Position numbers and translations under genes: made by a program
Shown: positions 17,571-26,037 of the stretch, in pieces
How the letters are laid out: each line of letters opens with the position of its first letter
How positions within the stretch are numbered: position 1 is the first letter of the stretch
Notes under the pieces: generated by a model
Database searches by the model: none
The model's input: only the letters and a program-made list of their open reading frames with translations
Told to the model about the DNA's origin: nothing
DNA from: Bacteroides helcogenes P 36-108
GTDB lineage: Bacteria; Bacteroidota; Bacteroidia; Bacteroidales; Bacteroidaceae
Assembly: GCF_000186225.1 (NCBI RefSeq)
Contig: NC_014933.1
Coordinates: 1,984,001-2,048,000 of the forward strand
Length of the DNA: 64,000 bases
Direction of reading: 5' to 3'

Positions 17571-18551
17571 TTAATCAATCACCCAATTTTTATTGTGCAC
17601 CACCGTCTTCCTGGGATCGTAATGCATGCCTGCCTGTGTAGGTATCCGCAGTATGTATTCTTGTCCGGTCTTGTTCACCAGCGTCGTGTCGCGCAGCCAC
17701 GGGTTGGCATCCTTCAGTTGGGCAAAGGTGATACCCTTATCTTTGGCAAATTGCGCCAGGTTGTCGATGCCGGTGCAGATGTTGATTTCTGTGCAGGAGA
17801 TAGGCGGATAGAGGTGTTCCCGTTTCAGCAAGAAGCCGTATTGCTTTGGATTGCTGATGACCGCTTTTGCAGCCAGCAGGCGGAACATGTAGCGTGAAGT
17901 TTCCTCCACGAGCCATAAATCTACGGCTTGATCCACCATTTGCTTTTGCAATTGTGTAGAGATGCGTCCTTGCCCTGCATTGTAGGCGGCAGCCACGCAC
18001 AGCCAGTTGCCGAACTTCCGATAGGCTTGCTTCAGATACTTGCAAGCCACTTCCGTCTCTTTTTCTATATGGTAGCGTTCGTCGATGCTGCTGTTTACTT
18101 CCAGTCCGAACTCACGGGCGGTGACCGGCATGAACTGCCACAGTCCTGCTGCTCCCGAGGGCGACTTGGCAAGTGGGTTGAGGCTGCTTTCTATCACTGC
18201 CAGATATTTGAAGTCGTCCGGCACACCGTTCCGGCGCAATATCGGCTCGATGACGGGGAAGTAGCGGTTGGCACGTTTTACTGTGAGCAAGGTGGAAGTG
18301 TGCATGTAGGTGAAGGACATTAGTTCACGGTCTATGCGCTCGTGGTGGTCGTAGCGCAGCAAGTCAATGTCTTGCCCGGCAAAGGCTATCTTGTCCGGCA
18401 CGGCAGGAGAAGTGACGCAGTAGGGCACTTCGGAAATCACGGAGTCACGCTCGGAGTTCAGCATGCTGCTGCCGGCCAAAAAAGTGAGGGTGACACCCGC
18501 ACAGAAGGCGACGGATGCTGTGAGTGCGATATGTTTGTATTTTCTTTTCAT
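17571..18551 (-). CDS. Lytic murein transglycosylase (GH23, MltD-like)
   Basis: The ATG at 18551 (MKRKYKH) gives a good signal anchor and is preferred to 18563. The SLT domain spans about residues 95-215: YLAVIESSLNPLAKSPSGAAGLWQF supplies the catalytic glutamate (AVIES), then AAAYNAGQGRI follows as in soluble transglycosylases. The C-terminal 80 residues (LAQFAKDKGITFAQLKDANPWLRD) resemble a single LysM-like peptidoglycan-binding module. Such enzymes cleave the MurNAc-GlcNAc bond to form 1,6-anhydro ends in the periplasm. It is convergent with the DNA-metabolism gene and 49 nt downstream of the SDR gene, which is on the same strand. Confidence 0.88.
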   Translation of the reverse strand: MKRKYKHIALTASVAFCAGVTLTFLAGSSMLNSERDSVISEVPYCVTSPAVPDKIAFAGQDIDLLRYDHHERIDRELMSFTYMHTSTLLTVKRANRYFPVIEPILRRNGVPDDFKYLAVIESSLNPLAKSPSGAAGLWQFMPVTAREFGLEVNSSIDERYHIEKETEVACKYLKQAYRKFGNWLCVAAAYNAGQGRISTQLQKQMVDQAVDLWLVEETSRYMFRLLAAKAVISNPKQYGFLLKREHLYPPISCTEINICTGIDNLAQFAKDKGITFAQLKDANPWLRDTTLVNKTGQEYILRIPTQAGMHYDPRKTVVHNKNWVID

Positions 18552-18599
18552 ATATCGGAGCAATTGTGAGTTTATGTTTCGAGGTGTGAAGGTACGAAA

Positions 18600-19322
18600 T
18601 CAATTTTTTATGGGCAACCTTTCCCACAACCATCGTGGAATCATGAGCCAGAAAAAGACCAACACACGGTAGCGGGCATCAATCACAAGCACCCGTTTCT
18701 TTTTGTTCAAGGCCCTGACAATTTGTCTTGCCACTTGGTCTGCCTGCATCAGCATCGGGTATTTTCCGTTCTTCAATAAGTCGGTGGCAACGAATCCCGG
18801 GCGGATATCGGTGAAGTGTACATTGAGACACTGCATGCGGGACAGTTGTGCCAATGCATCTATATAGGTATTCTGAAACCGCTTTGTGGCAGAGTAGGCC
18901 GGCGCGATGCCCAGTCCCTTGGTTCCGGCAATGGAACTGATGATAGCAATGTGTCCGCCTCCTTTCTCCTTGAAGTAGTTGAAGGCCGTGGTTATCATGC
19001 GAGTAAAACCCTCCACATTGGTGCGTGCCGTCTCCAGTTCCATATCCGGATTCAGATGCCTGTTCTGGAAACCTACTCCCGAACTGAGAAAGAAAAGATC
19101 CATGCCTCCTAACTTCTCTATCATTTGGCGGAGTTGTGCGGCGGAGGATGCTTCTGTTATGTCTATCCTTTGAATTACTATATGAGAGGGGGCGCATGAC
19201 TGCAAATTTTCCAGCGCTTCCGTTCGCCTGCCAGCAATGCCTATGTGCCAGCCCTGTTGTACCAGCAGTTTGGCTACTTCTTGTCCGATGCCCGAAGTGG
19301 CTCCTATGATGATGGCTTTCAT
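18600..19322 (-). CDS. Short-chain dehydrogenase/reductase (SDR)
   Basis: Starting at 19322 the protein opens MKAIIIGATSGIGQEVAKLL, containing the nucleotide-binding GxxxGIG motif. The catalytic triad is visible as the serine in IAIISSIAG, and YSATK (Y-x3-K) around residues 148-152. It is therefore a classical NAD(P)-dependent oxidoreductase of about 240 residues. Its substrate is not evident. The C-terminus is basic and hydrophobic (VLVFFWLMIPRWLWERLP), suggesting membrane association. The -7 box at 19347-19354 lies inside the longer reading frame and supports this start. It is divergent from the MaoC gene. Confidence 0.88.
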   Translation of the reverse strand: MKAIIIGATSGIGQEVAKLLVQQGWHIGIAGRRTEALENLQSCAPSHIVIQRIDITEASSAAQLRQMIEKLGGMDLFFLSSGVGFQNRHLNPDMELETARTNVEGFTRMITTAFNYFKEKGGGHIAIISSIAGTKGLGIAPAYSATKRFQNTYIDALAQLSRMQCLNVHFTDIRPGFVATDLLKNGKYPMLMQADQVARQIVRALNKKKRVLVIDARYRVLVFFWLMIPRWLWERLPIKN

Positions 19323-19346
19323 ATGTGTTTTTTGTTCTGATTTTCG

Positions 19347-19354
19347 CAAATATA
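19347..19354 (-). promoter_or_regulatory. -7 box (TATATTTG) of the SDR gene
   Basis: An exact TAnnTTTG match on the minus strand, 25 nt upstream of the ATG at 19322. Confidence 0.5.
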
Positions 19355-19451
19355 AGCAAATTTAGAAGACCTTAGGGCATATCCTGAGGCAAAATCTTTG
19401 TCTTTCGAACTAAAAAACCGATATTTGCTGCCTCAAAAATATAAGAGAATA

Positions 19452-19916
19452 ATGGAAAAAGTGATTATCAACTCGTATGAGGATTTTGAAAAGCTGGTAG
19501 GCCGGCAGATTGGTGTTTCGGATTATGTGGACCTTCCACAAGAGCGTATCAATCTTTTTGCAGATGCGACATTAGACCATCAGTGGATTCATGTGGACCC
19601 GGAACGTGCCAAAGTGGAAAGCCCTTTCAAGAGCACGATAGCGCATGGATACCTTACCCTGTCCATGCTACCCTATCTGTGGAATGAGATCATTGAAGTG
19701 AATAACTTGAAGATGATGATTAACTATGGGATGGATAAGATGAAATTCGGTCAGGCTGTATTGTCAGGGCAAAGCGTGCGGCTCGTTGCCGAATTGCAGT
19801 CTTTGGCGAATCTGCGCGGTGTAGCGAAAGCGGAAATCAAATTTGCCATTGAGATCCAGGGCGAGAAGAAAAAGGCTCTTGAAGGTGTAGCTGTCTTCCT
19901 GTACTATTTTAATTGA
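19452..19916 (+). CDS. MaoC-family (R)-hydratase/dehydratase
   Basis: The ATG at 19452 begins MEKVIINSYEDFEKLVGRQI, the usual start of the short MaoC-like dehydratases; the upstream frame to 19398 adds a non-conserved tail. The hydratase motif FADATLDHQWIHVDPERA (residues 38-55) contains the catalytic Asp and His, and TIAHGYLTLSMLPYL follows. At about 154 residues it is a single hot-dog fold, acting as a dimer in relatives that hydrate enoyl-CoA. No fatty acid or PHA gene is adjacent except the divergent SDR, which could be a metabolic partner. The 3-copy repeat begins 15 nt after its stop. Confidence 0.85.
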   Translation: MEKVIINSYEDFEKLVGRQIGVSDYVDLPQERINLFADATLDHQWIHVDPERAKVESPFKSTIAHGYLTLSMLPYLWNEIIEVNNLKMMINYGMDKMKFGQAVLSGQSVRLVAELQSLANLRGVAKAEIKFAIEIQGEKKKALEGVAVFLYYFN

Positions 19917-19931
19917 TAAAGTTGTGTTTCC

Positions 19932-19997
19932 ACGTGGTAACTGCTTTTTCCTTATATGGTAACGGCTTTTACCTTACGTGGTAACCGTCTTTGAAAA
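19932..19997. repeat. Three tandem 22-nt imperfect repeats
   Basis: Units at 19932-19953, 19954-19975 and 19976-19997 share the core TGGTAAC at the same offset. Units 1 and 2 agree at 18 of 22 positions, units 2 and 3 at 12. The array fills the whole gap between the MaoC stop and the MGMT gene, and its last unit abuts the MGMT start region. It has no spacers and is not CRISPR. Confidence 0.8.
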
Positions 19998-20008
19998 ATG
20001 AATATTCC

Positions 20009-20317
20009 ATGGACAACATCCTCTTCCGGCAAGAAGTTTACAGTGTGGTGGCTGCCGTTCCTTCCGGACGAGTGGTGACTTACGGACAGATAGCCTATCT
20101 TGTGGGCAGGCCTCAATGTTCCCGTATGGTGGGACATGTCATGCATAATGTGCCGGCAGAGTTACATTTGCCGTGTCATAGGGTAGTGAACAGTCAAGGA
20201 AGACTGGTTCCTTTTTGGAAGGAACAACGGAGATTGTTGGAAGATGAAGGAGTAAAATTCAGGAAGAACGGGTGTGTTGACATGAAGGTGTTTCAGTGGG
20301 AATTCATGAAAGAGTAA
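20009..20317 (+). CDS. MGMT-family methylated-DNA--cysteine methyltransferase-like protein
   Basis: The ATG at 20009 is used; a TTG at 19991 in frame would overlap the repeat array. The 102-residue protein corresponds to the C-terminal alkyltransferase domain: [13 protein letters not shown] helix, [11 protein letters not shown] recognition helix and the active site [11 protein letters not shown], which keeps the catalytic cysteine. That distinguishes it from ATL proteins, in which tryptophan replaces this cysteine. It lacks the N-terminal Ada domain, and a [12 protein letters not shown] element follows as in short family members. It should repair or flag O6-alkylguanine. Endonuclease IV follows 43 nt downstream. 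Confidence 0.85.
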   Translation: MDNILFRQEVYSVVAAVPSGRVVTYGQIAYLVGRPQCSRMVGHVMHNVPAELHLPCHRVVNSQGRLVPFWKEQRRLLEDEGVKFRKNGCVDMKVFQWEFMKE

Positions 20318-20360
20318 CCTTATAGAAGCCCGTAACTTAAAATACAATAATGATAATATT

Positions 20361-21194
20361 ATGAAATTTATAGGCGCACACGTATCGGCAAGTGGTGGAG
20401 TTGAGTCGGCTCCTGTTAATGCTCATGAGATAGGGGCGAATGCTTTTGCTCTGTTTACCAGAAATCAACGCCAATGGGTAGCAAAGCCTTTGTCTGTTGC
20501 AAATATCGAGCTTTTTAAGAAACATTGCGATGACTATGCTTTTGATTCAGATTATATCCTACCCCATGACAGTTATTTGATTAATTTGGGACACCCTGAG
20601 GAAGAGGGGCTGACAAAAAGCCGCGCTGCCTTTCTGGATGAAATGCTGCGTTGTGAGCAATTGGGGTTGAAGTTGCTGAATTTCCATCCGGGGAGCCATC
20701 TGAATAAGATTTCCATAGAGGAATGTCTGGATAGGGTGGCGGAGTCTGTCAATATCACTTTGAGCAAGACACGAGGTGTTACGGCTGTTATAGAAAATAC
20801 AGCCGGTCAGGGAAGCAATGTGGGAAATGAATTCTGGCAACTGAAGTACATCATTGACCGTGTGGAGGACAAATCGCGTGTAGGTGTCTGTCTGGACACT
20901 TGCCATACTTATACTGCAGGGTATGACATAGTGAATGAATATGATAAGGTGTTTGAGGAGTTTGAGGGGACGGTAGGTTTTGACTATTTGCGCGCCATTC
21001 ACTTAAATGATTCCAAAAAAGCGTTGGGCAGCAAAGTGGATCGCCATGACTGCATTGGAAAAGGACTGATAGGCATGAACTTTTTCAAGCGCTTCATGAG
21101 AGATGAACGTTTCAACGATATACCTGTAATTCTGGAAACTCCGGATGAATCTCTCTGGGCGGACGAAATCAAGCTGTTGCACAGCTTTGAATAG
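20361..21194 (+). CDS. nfo: Deoxyribonuclease IV (AP endonuclease)
   Basis: A 277-residue TIM-barrel protein, the normal length of endonuclease IV. It starts [20 protein letters not shown] and contains [66 protein letters not shown] and PVILETPDE. These blocks carry the trinuclear zinc ligands of Nfo. The enzyme cleaves DNA 5' of abasic sites during base excision repair. It follows the MGMT gene by 43 nt, in the same direction, so the two repair genes probably form one transcript. Confidence 0.95.
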   Translation: MKFIGAHVSASGGVESAPVNAHEIGANAFALFTRNQRQWVAKPLSVANIELFKKHCDDYAFDSDYILPHDSYLINLGHPEEEGLTKSRAAFLDEMLRCEQLGLKLLNFHPGSHLNKISIEECLDRVAESVNITLSKTRGVTAVIENTAGQGSNVGNEFWQLKYIIDRVEDKSRVGVCLDTCHTYTAGYDIVNEYDKVFEEFEGTVGFDYLRAIHLNDSKKALGSKVDRHDCIGKGLIGMNFFKRFMRDERFNDIPVILETPDESLWADEIKLLHSFE

Positions 21195-21212
21195 GCATGT
21201 CTCTATACCGCT

Positions 21213-21521
21213 TCAACCCCAAAAATCTCTCCATAGGTGACGGATGACTGCTAAGGGATGGTATAGCAGCATTCGGGGTCCTGCGTACCGCATCACTTTC
21301 CGCATCCGCCCCTTCATTTCCGGCTTGTAGCAATGGACAGGGCAGAGCTTGCAAGTAGTTTTCTTTTCTCCGAAAGGGCATCGCGACAATCTTGCCTGCG
21401 CATACTCTAATAATTCTTGACATTGCGAGCAGAGTTCTTCGTTTCCTTCGTGCCTGCGGCAGTAGAGGCGTATCATCTGCTCTACGGTCTGCTGTTCTTG
21501 CTTGATGCGTGACGTTTTCAT
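21213..21521 (-). CDS. Nitrous-oxide-stimulated promoter family protein (YgbA-like)
   Basis: A 102-residue cysteine-rich protein starting MKTSRIKQEQQTVEQMIRLYC. The cysteine pattern in CSQCQELLEYAQARLSRCPF and TTCKLCPVHCYKPEMKGRM plus RYAGPRMLLYHPLAVIRHL matches the Pfam family named nitrous oxide-stimulated promoter (E. coli YgbA). YgbA is induced by nitric oxide stress and helps recovery from it; the clustered cysteines suggest metal or Fe-S binding. It is convergent with nfo, 18 nt apart, and has no partner on its own strand. Confidence 0.85.
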   Translation of the reverse strand: MKTSRIKQEQQTVEQMIRLYCRRHEGNEELCSQCQELLEYAQARLSRCPFGEKKTTCKLCPVHCYKPEMKGRMRKVMRYAGPRMLLYHPLAVIRHLWRDFWG

Positions 21522-21567
21522 GGAGGTTACTGTTTTTTTAGGGATTGTCCGGCAAAAGGTGTTGGTT

Positions 21568-22566
21568 TTAATTCTGTGTAAAATGACTTTTATTCAAAGG
21601 GAGTGTTCTTGTACCTGATTCTAAGTAATAACATAAATGGTCATATACTTCGCCGGTATATATTTGTTCTGCCTGATGCAAGGTTCCTTCATAGAGGAAA
21701 CCATTTCTCTCCAATACGTGTTGTGAACGTAGATTGAAAGGATAGCAGTTGGCTGTGATAAGTTTTAAGCCCAGTGAACTGAAGCCATAATTCAAAATGG
21801 TTTGTATAGCTTCGGTCATCAATCCTTGTCCCCAATAGCTTTCTTTCAACCAATATCCTAACATGCGTGCTTGGAAGTTCTCTCGTTTTGAATCGGTCAT
21901 CAATCCGATAGAACCTATAACGCGGTTGGTCTCATTATAAATTATTGCCCAAATATCCTTTTGGTTTATAAATACGGTATGTAGGAATTCGTTTGCCTCT
22001 TCTATTGTTTCGTGAGGTTTCCAACCTGCATTGTTACCTAAATGGGGATTTCTGCAACATTCAAAGAAGTCATTCAAATCATCTTCTGCAAAAGGTCGAA
22101 GTAATAAGCGACGGGTCGTGAGCTTAGGAGTATGCACCCATTGCAGATGCAGGATTGGAAAAGGATTGCCTGTAGGGTCGGTCTCATCACGATTGATAAT
22201 ATTAAAACCTACATGTTGATAAAACAGACAGGCTTTCTCGTTTTGTTCGTTGACATCTACCTTATATATATGTCTTTCGTGAAGTGCGTATCGTATCAAC
22301 AGTTTGCCATACCCTTTTCCTTGCTCATCGGGATGTACAAAGAGCATTTCGATGAGTTCGTCGCTCAGTCCCATAAAAGCAGCGATTCTTCCTTTTTGAT
22401 TGCGAATGATGTAAAGTTCTACGGCTTGGAAGTATTGGTTTCGTACTAATGGCTTATAGAACTGTATGTCCTTTTCTGTCAGGAAATGATGGGTACTTCG
22501 TACGGAGGCTTCCCATACAGTGAGTAGCTCGTCATAGTCTTGTGGAGTGGGGCGAAGAATTGTCAT
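21568..22566 (-). CDS. Tandem GNAT acetyltransferase (two fused domains)
   Basis: The start at 22566 (MTILRPTPQDY) is preferred to 22584. The first GNAT domain occupies about residues 1-145, with the acetyl-CoA loop DEQGKGYGKLLI (Q/R-x-x-G-x-G/A) and the late motif EKACLFYQHVGF. The second begins LTTRRLLLRPFAEDDL near residue 150 and is RimJ/RimL-like, with LMTDSKRENFQARMLGYWL, ESYWGQGLMTEAI and RSQHVLERNGFLYEG. Both halves retain a recognisable CoA-binding segment. Substrates are unknown; the second half resembles N-terminal ribosomal protein acetyltransferases. Whether this is an old fusion or common in the genus is not visible from one genome. Confidence 0.87.
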   Translation of the reverse strand: MTILRPTPQDYDELLTVWEASVRSTHHFLTEKDIQFYKPLVRNQYFQAVELYIIRNQKGRIAAFMGLSDELIEMLFVHPDEQGKGYGKLLIRYALHERHIYKVDVNEQNEKACLFYQHVGFNIINRDETDPTGNPFPILHLQWVHTPKLTTRRLLLRPFAEDDLNDFFECCRNPHLGNNAGWKPHETIEEANEFLHTVFINQKDIWAIIYNETNRVIGSIGLMTDSKRENFQARMLGYWLKESYWGQGLMTEAIQTILNYGFSSLGLKLITANCYPFNLRSQHVLERNGFLYEGTLHQAEQIYTGEVYDHLCYYLESGTRTLPLNKSHFTQN

Positions 22567-22603
22567 ACCGATATATATTGTCACTTATTCCTAAATCATT
22601 GAA

Positions 22604-24253
22604 TTAAAAGTCTGCTTTTCGGCTAATCTTCATTTTCTCTCCGGTTATCGGATGAATGAATTCCAGTACTTCGGCGTGCAGATACAGACGCTCGGCTTTC
22701 TCTCCATAGAGTTCGTCGCCGATAATGGGGCAATGCAGTCCAAGCGGGTGGGCGGTGTGCACCCTGAGCTGATGTGTACGCCCGGTACGTGGATAGAAGG
22801 CGATGCGGGTGTGATTGCCTTTGCGTTCCAGTACCTCAAAGTTCGTCAGGGCGGGTTTCCCATGTTCGGGATGTACCATTTGCCGGGGGCGGTCCAGGGG
22901 ATTGAGGCATAGTGGCAGTTCGATGGTTCCCCAATCCCGGGTGACGGTGTCTTTCAGCAATGCGATATACCGTTTCTTTACACTGCGGTTTTTGAACTGC
23001 GCTTGCAGATGTTGGTGTACTTGCTTGGTCTTGGCAATGACGAGCAGCCCCGATGTGGCCATGTCCAGGCGGTGTACAATCAGCGGACCGTCTGCTTCCG
23101 GATAGCGTTCGCGCATCAGGCTGTAAACGGAAACCGTCTCTTCCTTGCCGGGTACGGTCAGCATGCCCGCCGGCTTGCTGACCACTACCAGCCATTTGTC
23201 TTCATAGACAGTTTCCAGTTCCTTCTCCTTTCCGGCTGACTGCAATTCTTTCAGCAGCGGGTTCTCGTCCACTTCCAGTCCCTGCAACATGTGCTTCAGT
23301 ATCGGCTCGCACTTGCCTTTGCAAGCGGGGTAGTAGTGCCCGTGGTGGCGGATTTCCGTTTTGGGAGATTCGCCCCACCAGAACTCTGCCATGGCAACGG
23401 GCTTCCAACCGTGCAGATAGGCTTGTTGCAGTAGCTTGGGGGCGGCACACTCACCGGCTCCGGCGGGCGGGGTCTTGTGTACGGTTTGCGCAAAGATGTC
23501 GCAAAGGGTTTTGACCTCTCCCCGGTAGTTCAGCATTCGGAACTGCTCGAACAGCCTTTGCTGTAAGGCGGCGGAGCGTGTCTTACGTTCAGTTTTCAAT
23601 GCCTGTATGCGGTCTTCGTGGGTGGAGACGGTTTGCTGCAAAGGAGCGATGCGCTCGTTCCAGGCTCGTTCCATGCGCTTGTATTCTGCTTTCAGGAACT
23701 GGCTTTCGCGTATCAGTGCTTTCTCTTCTTCGGCGGTCATCCGGTGTTCGGGAGACAAGGCGGCTTTTCTTCTCCTTTCTTCTCTTCTTTCTTTGGCGGC
23801 TTTCTGCTGCCGGCGGGCTTCTTCCAATGTTTCGCGGGCGGTTTGCCGCAGGGTTGCCAGTTGTCCGGTCTGCCGTTTGTAGTCTTCGTCCTGTTCCAGT
23901 TGCCCGATGCGTGCATTGATGTGTGAAATCTGTTCTTCCTCTATCTTGAAGAAGCCCTGCGGTTGCAGCAGGTCATATACCGGAGGAACGAAAAACGGGT
24001 GTACGTTCTTGCCTGCCAAGATGCCGGAGAAGGCGGCGAGGTAGCCTGTTTCGCCTTGCGGTGTCTTTACCACCAGTACGCCGAACATTTTGCCTTGTGC
24101 CAGTTCTTCTTGCCAGTGGCCCTGTTCGCGGAGATACTTCTGCACCTCTTCCGTTGCAAGCACGCAGAGTGGGTGAGGCGTGTAGCAGAAAGGAAAGGTG
24201 AACTTTTCGGGCAGCGGTATGCCCGCTGTGGAGGTGTGGAAATTGTGCAGCAT
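22604..24253 (-). CDS. RluA-family pseudouridine synthase with long N-terminal extension
   Basis: The ATG at 24253 lies 7 nt after the stop of the small upstream gene and is preferred to the longer frame from 24349. The catalytic domain (about residues 335-549) shows DKWLVVVSKPAGMLTVPG, then IVHRLDMATSGLLVIAKT with the catalytic aspartate of the HRLD motif, RYIALLKDT and RTGRTHQLRVHTA. The first 330 residues are an extension with a long charged coiled coil rich in E, K, R and Q (around residues 100-240), unusual for RluA proteins of about 220-330 residues. It should isomerise uridine in rRNA or tRNA. A domain around GECAAPKLLQQAYLHGWKPVAM resembles extensions I recall from Bacteroidales relatives. 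Confidence 0.87.
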   Translation of the reverse strand: MLHNFHTSTAGIPLPEKFTFPFCYTPHPLCVLATEEVQKYLREQGHWQEELAQGKMFGVLVVKTPQGETGYLAAFSGILAGKNVHPFFVPPVYDLLQPQGFFKIEEEQISHINARIGQLEQDEDYKRQTGQLATLRQTARETLEEARRQQKAAKERREERRRKAALSPEHRMTAEEEKALIRESQFLKAEYKRMERAWNERIAPLQQTVSTHEDRIQALKTERKTRSAALQQRLFEQFRMLNYRGEVKTLCDIFAQTVHKTPPAGAGECAAPKLLQQAYLHGWKPVAMAEFWWGESPKTEIRHHGHYYPACKGKCEPILKHMLQGLEVDENPLLKELQSAGKEKELETVYEDKWLVVVSKPAGMLTVPGKEETVSVYSLMRERYPEADGPLIVHRLDMATSGLLVIAKTKQVHQHLQAQFKNRSVKKRYIALLKDTVTRDWGTIELPLCLNPLDRPRQMVHPEHGKPALTNFEVLERKGNHTRIAFYPRTGRTHQLRVHTAHPLGLHCPIIGDELYGEKAERLYLHAEVLEFIHPITGEKMKISRKADF

Positions 24254-24260
24254 GGCGGGA

Positions 24261-24473
24261 TTAGTCGTCAAGCGGGTTGTCATTGTCTGTATTGATACAA
24301 GGAATGTCGTCACAGTCTTCTGCCGATTCGGACATTGCCTCTTCCACATCTTGCTGCGGTAGGGGGCGTGGGGCTACAGGCTTCTTTTTCTTTCCGTATT
24401 TACGTTCCCGTTCCCAAACCACCTTCCGTGCTTGGTATTGTTCGTATTGATTTTCCAGATAGTTGTCTGCCAT
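24261..24473 (-). CDS. Small acidic conserved hypothetical protein, 70 residues
   Basis: Begins MADNYLENQYEQYQARKVVW, then a lysine-rich patch (RKYGKKKKP) and an acidic tail (SESAEDCDDIPC, DNDNPLDD). No domain is recognised; I recall short similar proteins, sometimes misnamed dehydrogenase, in Bacteroides annotations. It lies 10 nt downstream of the glycine-zipper gene and 7 nt upstream of the pseudouridine synthase start, so it belongs to a small operon. No function is proposed. Confidence 0.7.
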   Translation of the reverse strand: MADNYLENQYEQYQARKVVWERERKYGKKKKPVAPRPLPQQDVEEAMSESAEDCDDIPCINTDNDNPLDD

Positions 24474-24483
24474 AATTTGTTGT

Positions 24484-25164
24484 TTATCGTTGTGTGGGTA
24501 GTGAGAATTCTTGCCAGTCGTATTGCTGTCCGTTTCCGTCGGCCACAGCTACACGTATGGTTACATTTCCTGTCTTTATCCGGTCGCCCGCGCTGATATT
24601 GGCGGTGTATTTCACACCATTGTGCGGGGCAATCTGCTCTACCATAATGGGGGATGAGATGTAGATACGCTTCATCCCCGTGGTCTCCGTGACCATGGGA
24701 ACTATATTGTATATGGTCCGGTCGCCTTCGTTCATGATCTCAAAAATCACCTTGCTGCTTTCACCGGAGCTGATGGTCTGGTCACGGCTGTCGTCAATGA
24801 AGCGAATATTGCGTATCTTCAGATTGTCGAAGACAGAAAGGGCTGGATAGACATCAGCTTGCGGTTCATAAGATTCTGTCCTTTCTATACGGTAGCCGTG
24901 CTCCTCTTGTTTGGGGGCAGAAACGGCATTTCCGATGGCAGCTCCTGCAATGGTTCCGATGATTGTTCCGATAGCGGAGCCACGATAGCCGCCTCGCCAA
25001 CCACCGTTACTGTCACCTATCAGTCCGCCGATGGCGCTGCCTACATTCCCACCGATAGCTGCTCCGGTAAATATAGCGCCGGGATCGCCTGACGCCATTT
25101 GTCCGGTACTGCAACTGCTGCAAATCGTGGCCAATGTCAGAAAGCCGATGAAACACCTTTTCAT
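24484..25164 (-). CDS. Glycine-zipper lipoprotein
   Basis: A 226-residue protein with a signal sequence and a lipobox (ICSSC, cysteine near residue 18). Residues 30-80 form a glycine-zipper region with repeated GxxxG patterns (GAIFTGAAIGGNVGSAIGGL, then GSAIGTIIGTIAGAAIG), which tends to insert in or span a membrane. The C-terminal 120 residues form a beta-rich domain (DNLKIRNIRFIDDSRDQ to RIKTGNVTIRVAVADG). Glycine-zipper lipoproteins stabilise the envelope in other bacteria, but the specific role is unknown. It is flanked by an M48 metallopeptidase lipoprotein upstream, in the same direction. Confidence 0.82.
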   Translation of the reverse strand: MKRCFIGFLTLATICSSCSTGQMASGDPGAIFTGAAIGGNVGSAIGGLIGDSNGGWRGGYRGSAIGTIIGTIAGAAIGNAVSAPKQEEHGYRIERTESYEPQADVYPALSVFDNLKIRNIRFIDDSRDQTISSGESSKVIFEIMNEGDRTIYNIVPMVTETTGMKRIYISSPIMVEQIAPHNGVKYTANISAGDRIKTGNVTIRVAVADGNGQQYDWQEFSLPTQR

Positions 25165-25192
25165 ATTTTCGTTCTTTTAAGTATGTGGGTAA

Positions 25193-25984
25193 TTATTTAT
25201 ATTTTGCCTTGATTTCCGGTAATGCCTTCTCTATGTCATTGATGCGGCGTGTGTCGCTGGGATGCGTACTCATCAGTTCAGGTACTTTTGCCGAAGTGCC
25301 TGCCGACATCTTCTGCCAGAATTTTACTGCCACATCCGGATTGTATCCCGCCATGCGCATGAAGATAAGTCCCATGTAGTCGGCTTCTGATTCGTGCTTG
25401 CGCGAGAAAGGAAGCATTACGCCGTATTGTGCGCCTATTCCATATACCTGATTGGCGATGGTCTGTACGGCAGCACTTTTTTGTGACAGTGACTGTCCCA
25501 AAATCTGTGCTCCGTATTGAGCCAGCATCTGCTGGCTCATGCGTTCGTTGCTATGCTTTGCCACGGCATGTGCCACTTCATGACCGATGACTACTGCCAG
25601 TTCATCGTCGGAAGAAACGATTTTCATTAGTCCTTCATATACCACAATCTTTCCACCAGGCATGCAGAAGGCATTCACCTGACTGTCTTTCACCAAGTTG
25701 AACTCCCAGGAGAAGTTTTTCACCTCGTTAGCAAGTCCGTTTTCCTTTAGGTACTGTTCGGTAGCGGCGGCAATCCTCTTGCCCACGCGTGTCACCATTG
25801 CCGACTGGGTGGCAGCCGCCGACTTCGGGGCGGTCTTCATGTAGTCTTTGTACTGTGTCAGGCTGGAAGTCAGCACTTCCTGGTCTGAAACTAATAAAAC
25901 CTGTTTTCGCCCGGTGACAGGCACAGAACCACATCCTGCCAATAGAAGCAGCGAAGCGGTAAACGTAACAATTTGTTTCTTCAT
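25193..25984 (-). CDS. M48-family zinc metallopeptidase lipoprotein
   Basis: A lipobox LLAGC puts the modified cysteine at residue 18. The zinc motif HEVAH is at residues 135-139 and the third ligand lies in HESEADYMG around residue 196. The protein matches the short periplasmic M48/BepA-like peptidases (263 residues) without the TPR region of BepA. These enzymes degrade misfolded outer-membrane proteins. The stop lies 28 nt before the next minus-strand gene, a glycine-zipper lipoprotein. A -7 box at 26012-26019 lies 27 nt upstream. Confidence 0.9.
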   Translation of the reverse strand: MKKQIVTFTASLLLLAGCGSVPVTGRKQVLLVSDQEVLTSSLTQYKDYMKTAPKSAAATQSAMVTRVGKRIAAATEQYLKENGLANEVKNFSWEFNLVKDSQVNAFCMPGGKIVVYEGLMKIVSSDDELAVVIGHEVAHAVAKHSNERMSQQMLAQYGAQILGQSLSQKSAAVQTIANQVYGIGAQYGVMLPFSRKHESEADYMGLIFMRMAGYNPDVAVKFWQKMSAGTSAKVPELMSTHPSDTRRINDIEKALPEIKAKYK

Positions 25985-26011
25985 ATCATTCGACTATTGT
26001 TTTTCGTGATA

Positions 26012-26019
26012 CAAAGGTA
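26012..26019 (-). promoter_or_regulatory. -7 box (TACCTTTG) of the M48 peptidase operon
   Basis: An exact TAnnTTTG match on the minus strand, 27 nt upstream of the ATG at 25984. Confidence 0.55.
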
Positions 26020-26037
26020 AGGAAAGTATTGGAAAGG

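Noticed and set aside
17928..18323. Plus-strand 131-codon frame
   Set aside because: Lies entirely over the transglycosylase gene on the other strand; composition is that of a shadow.
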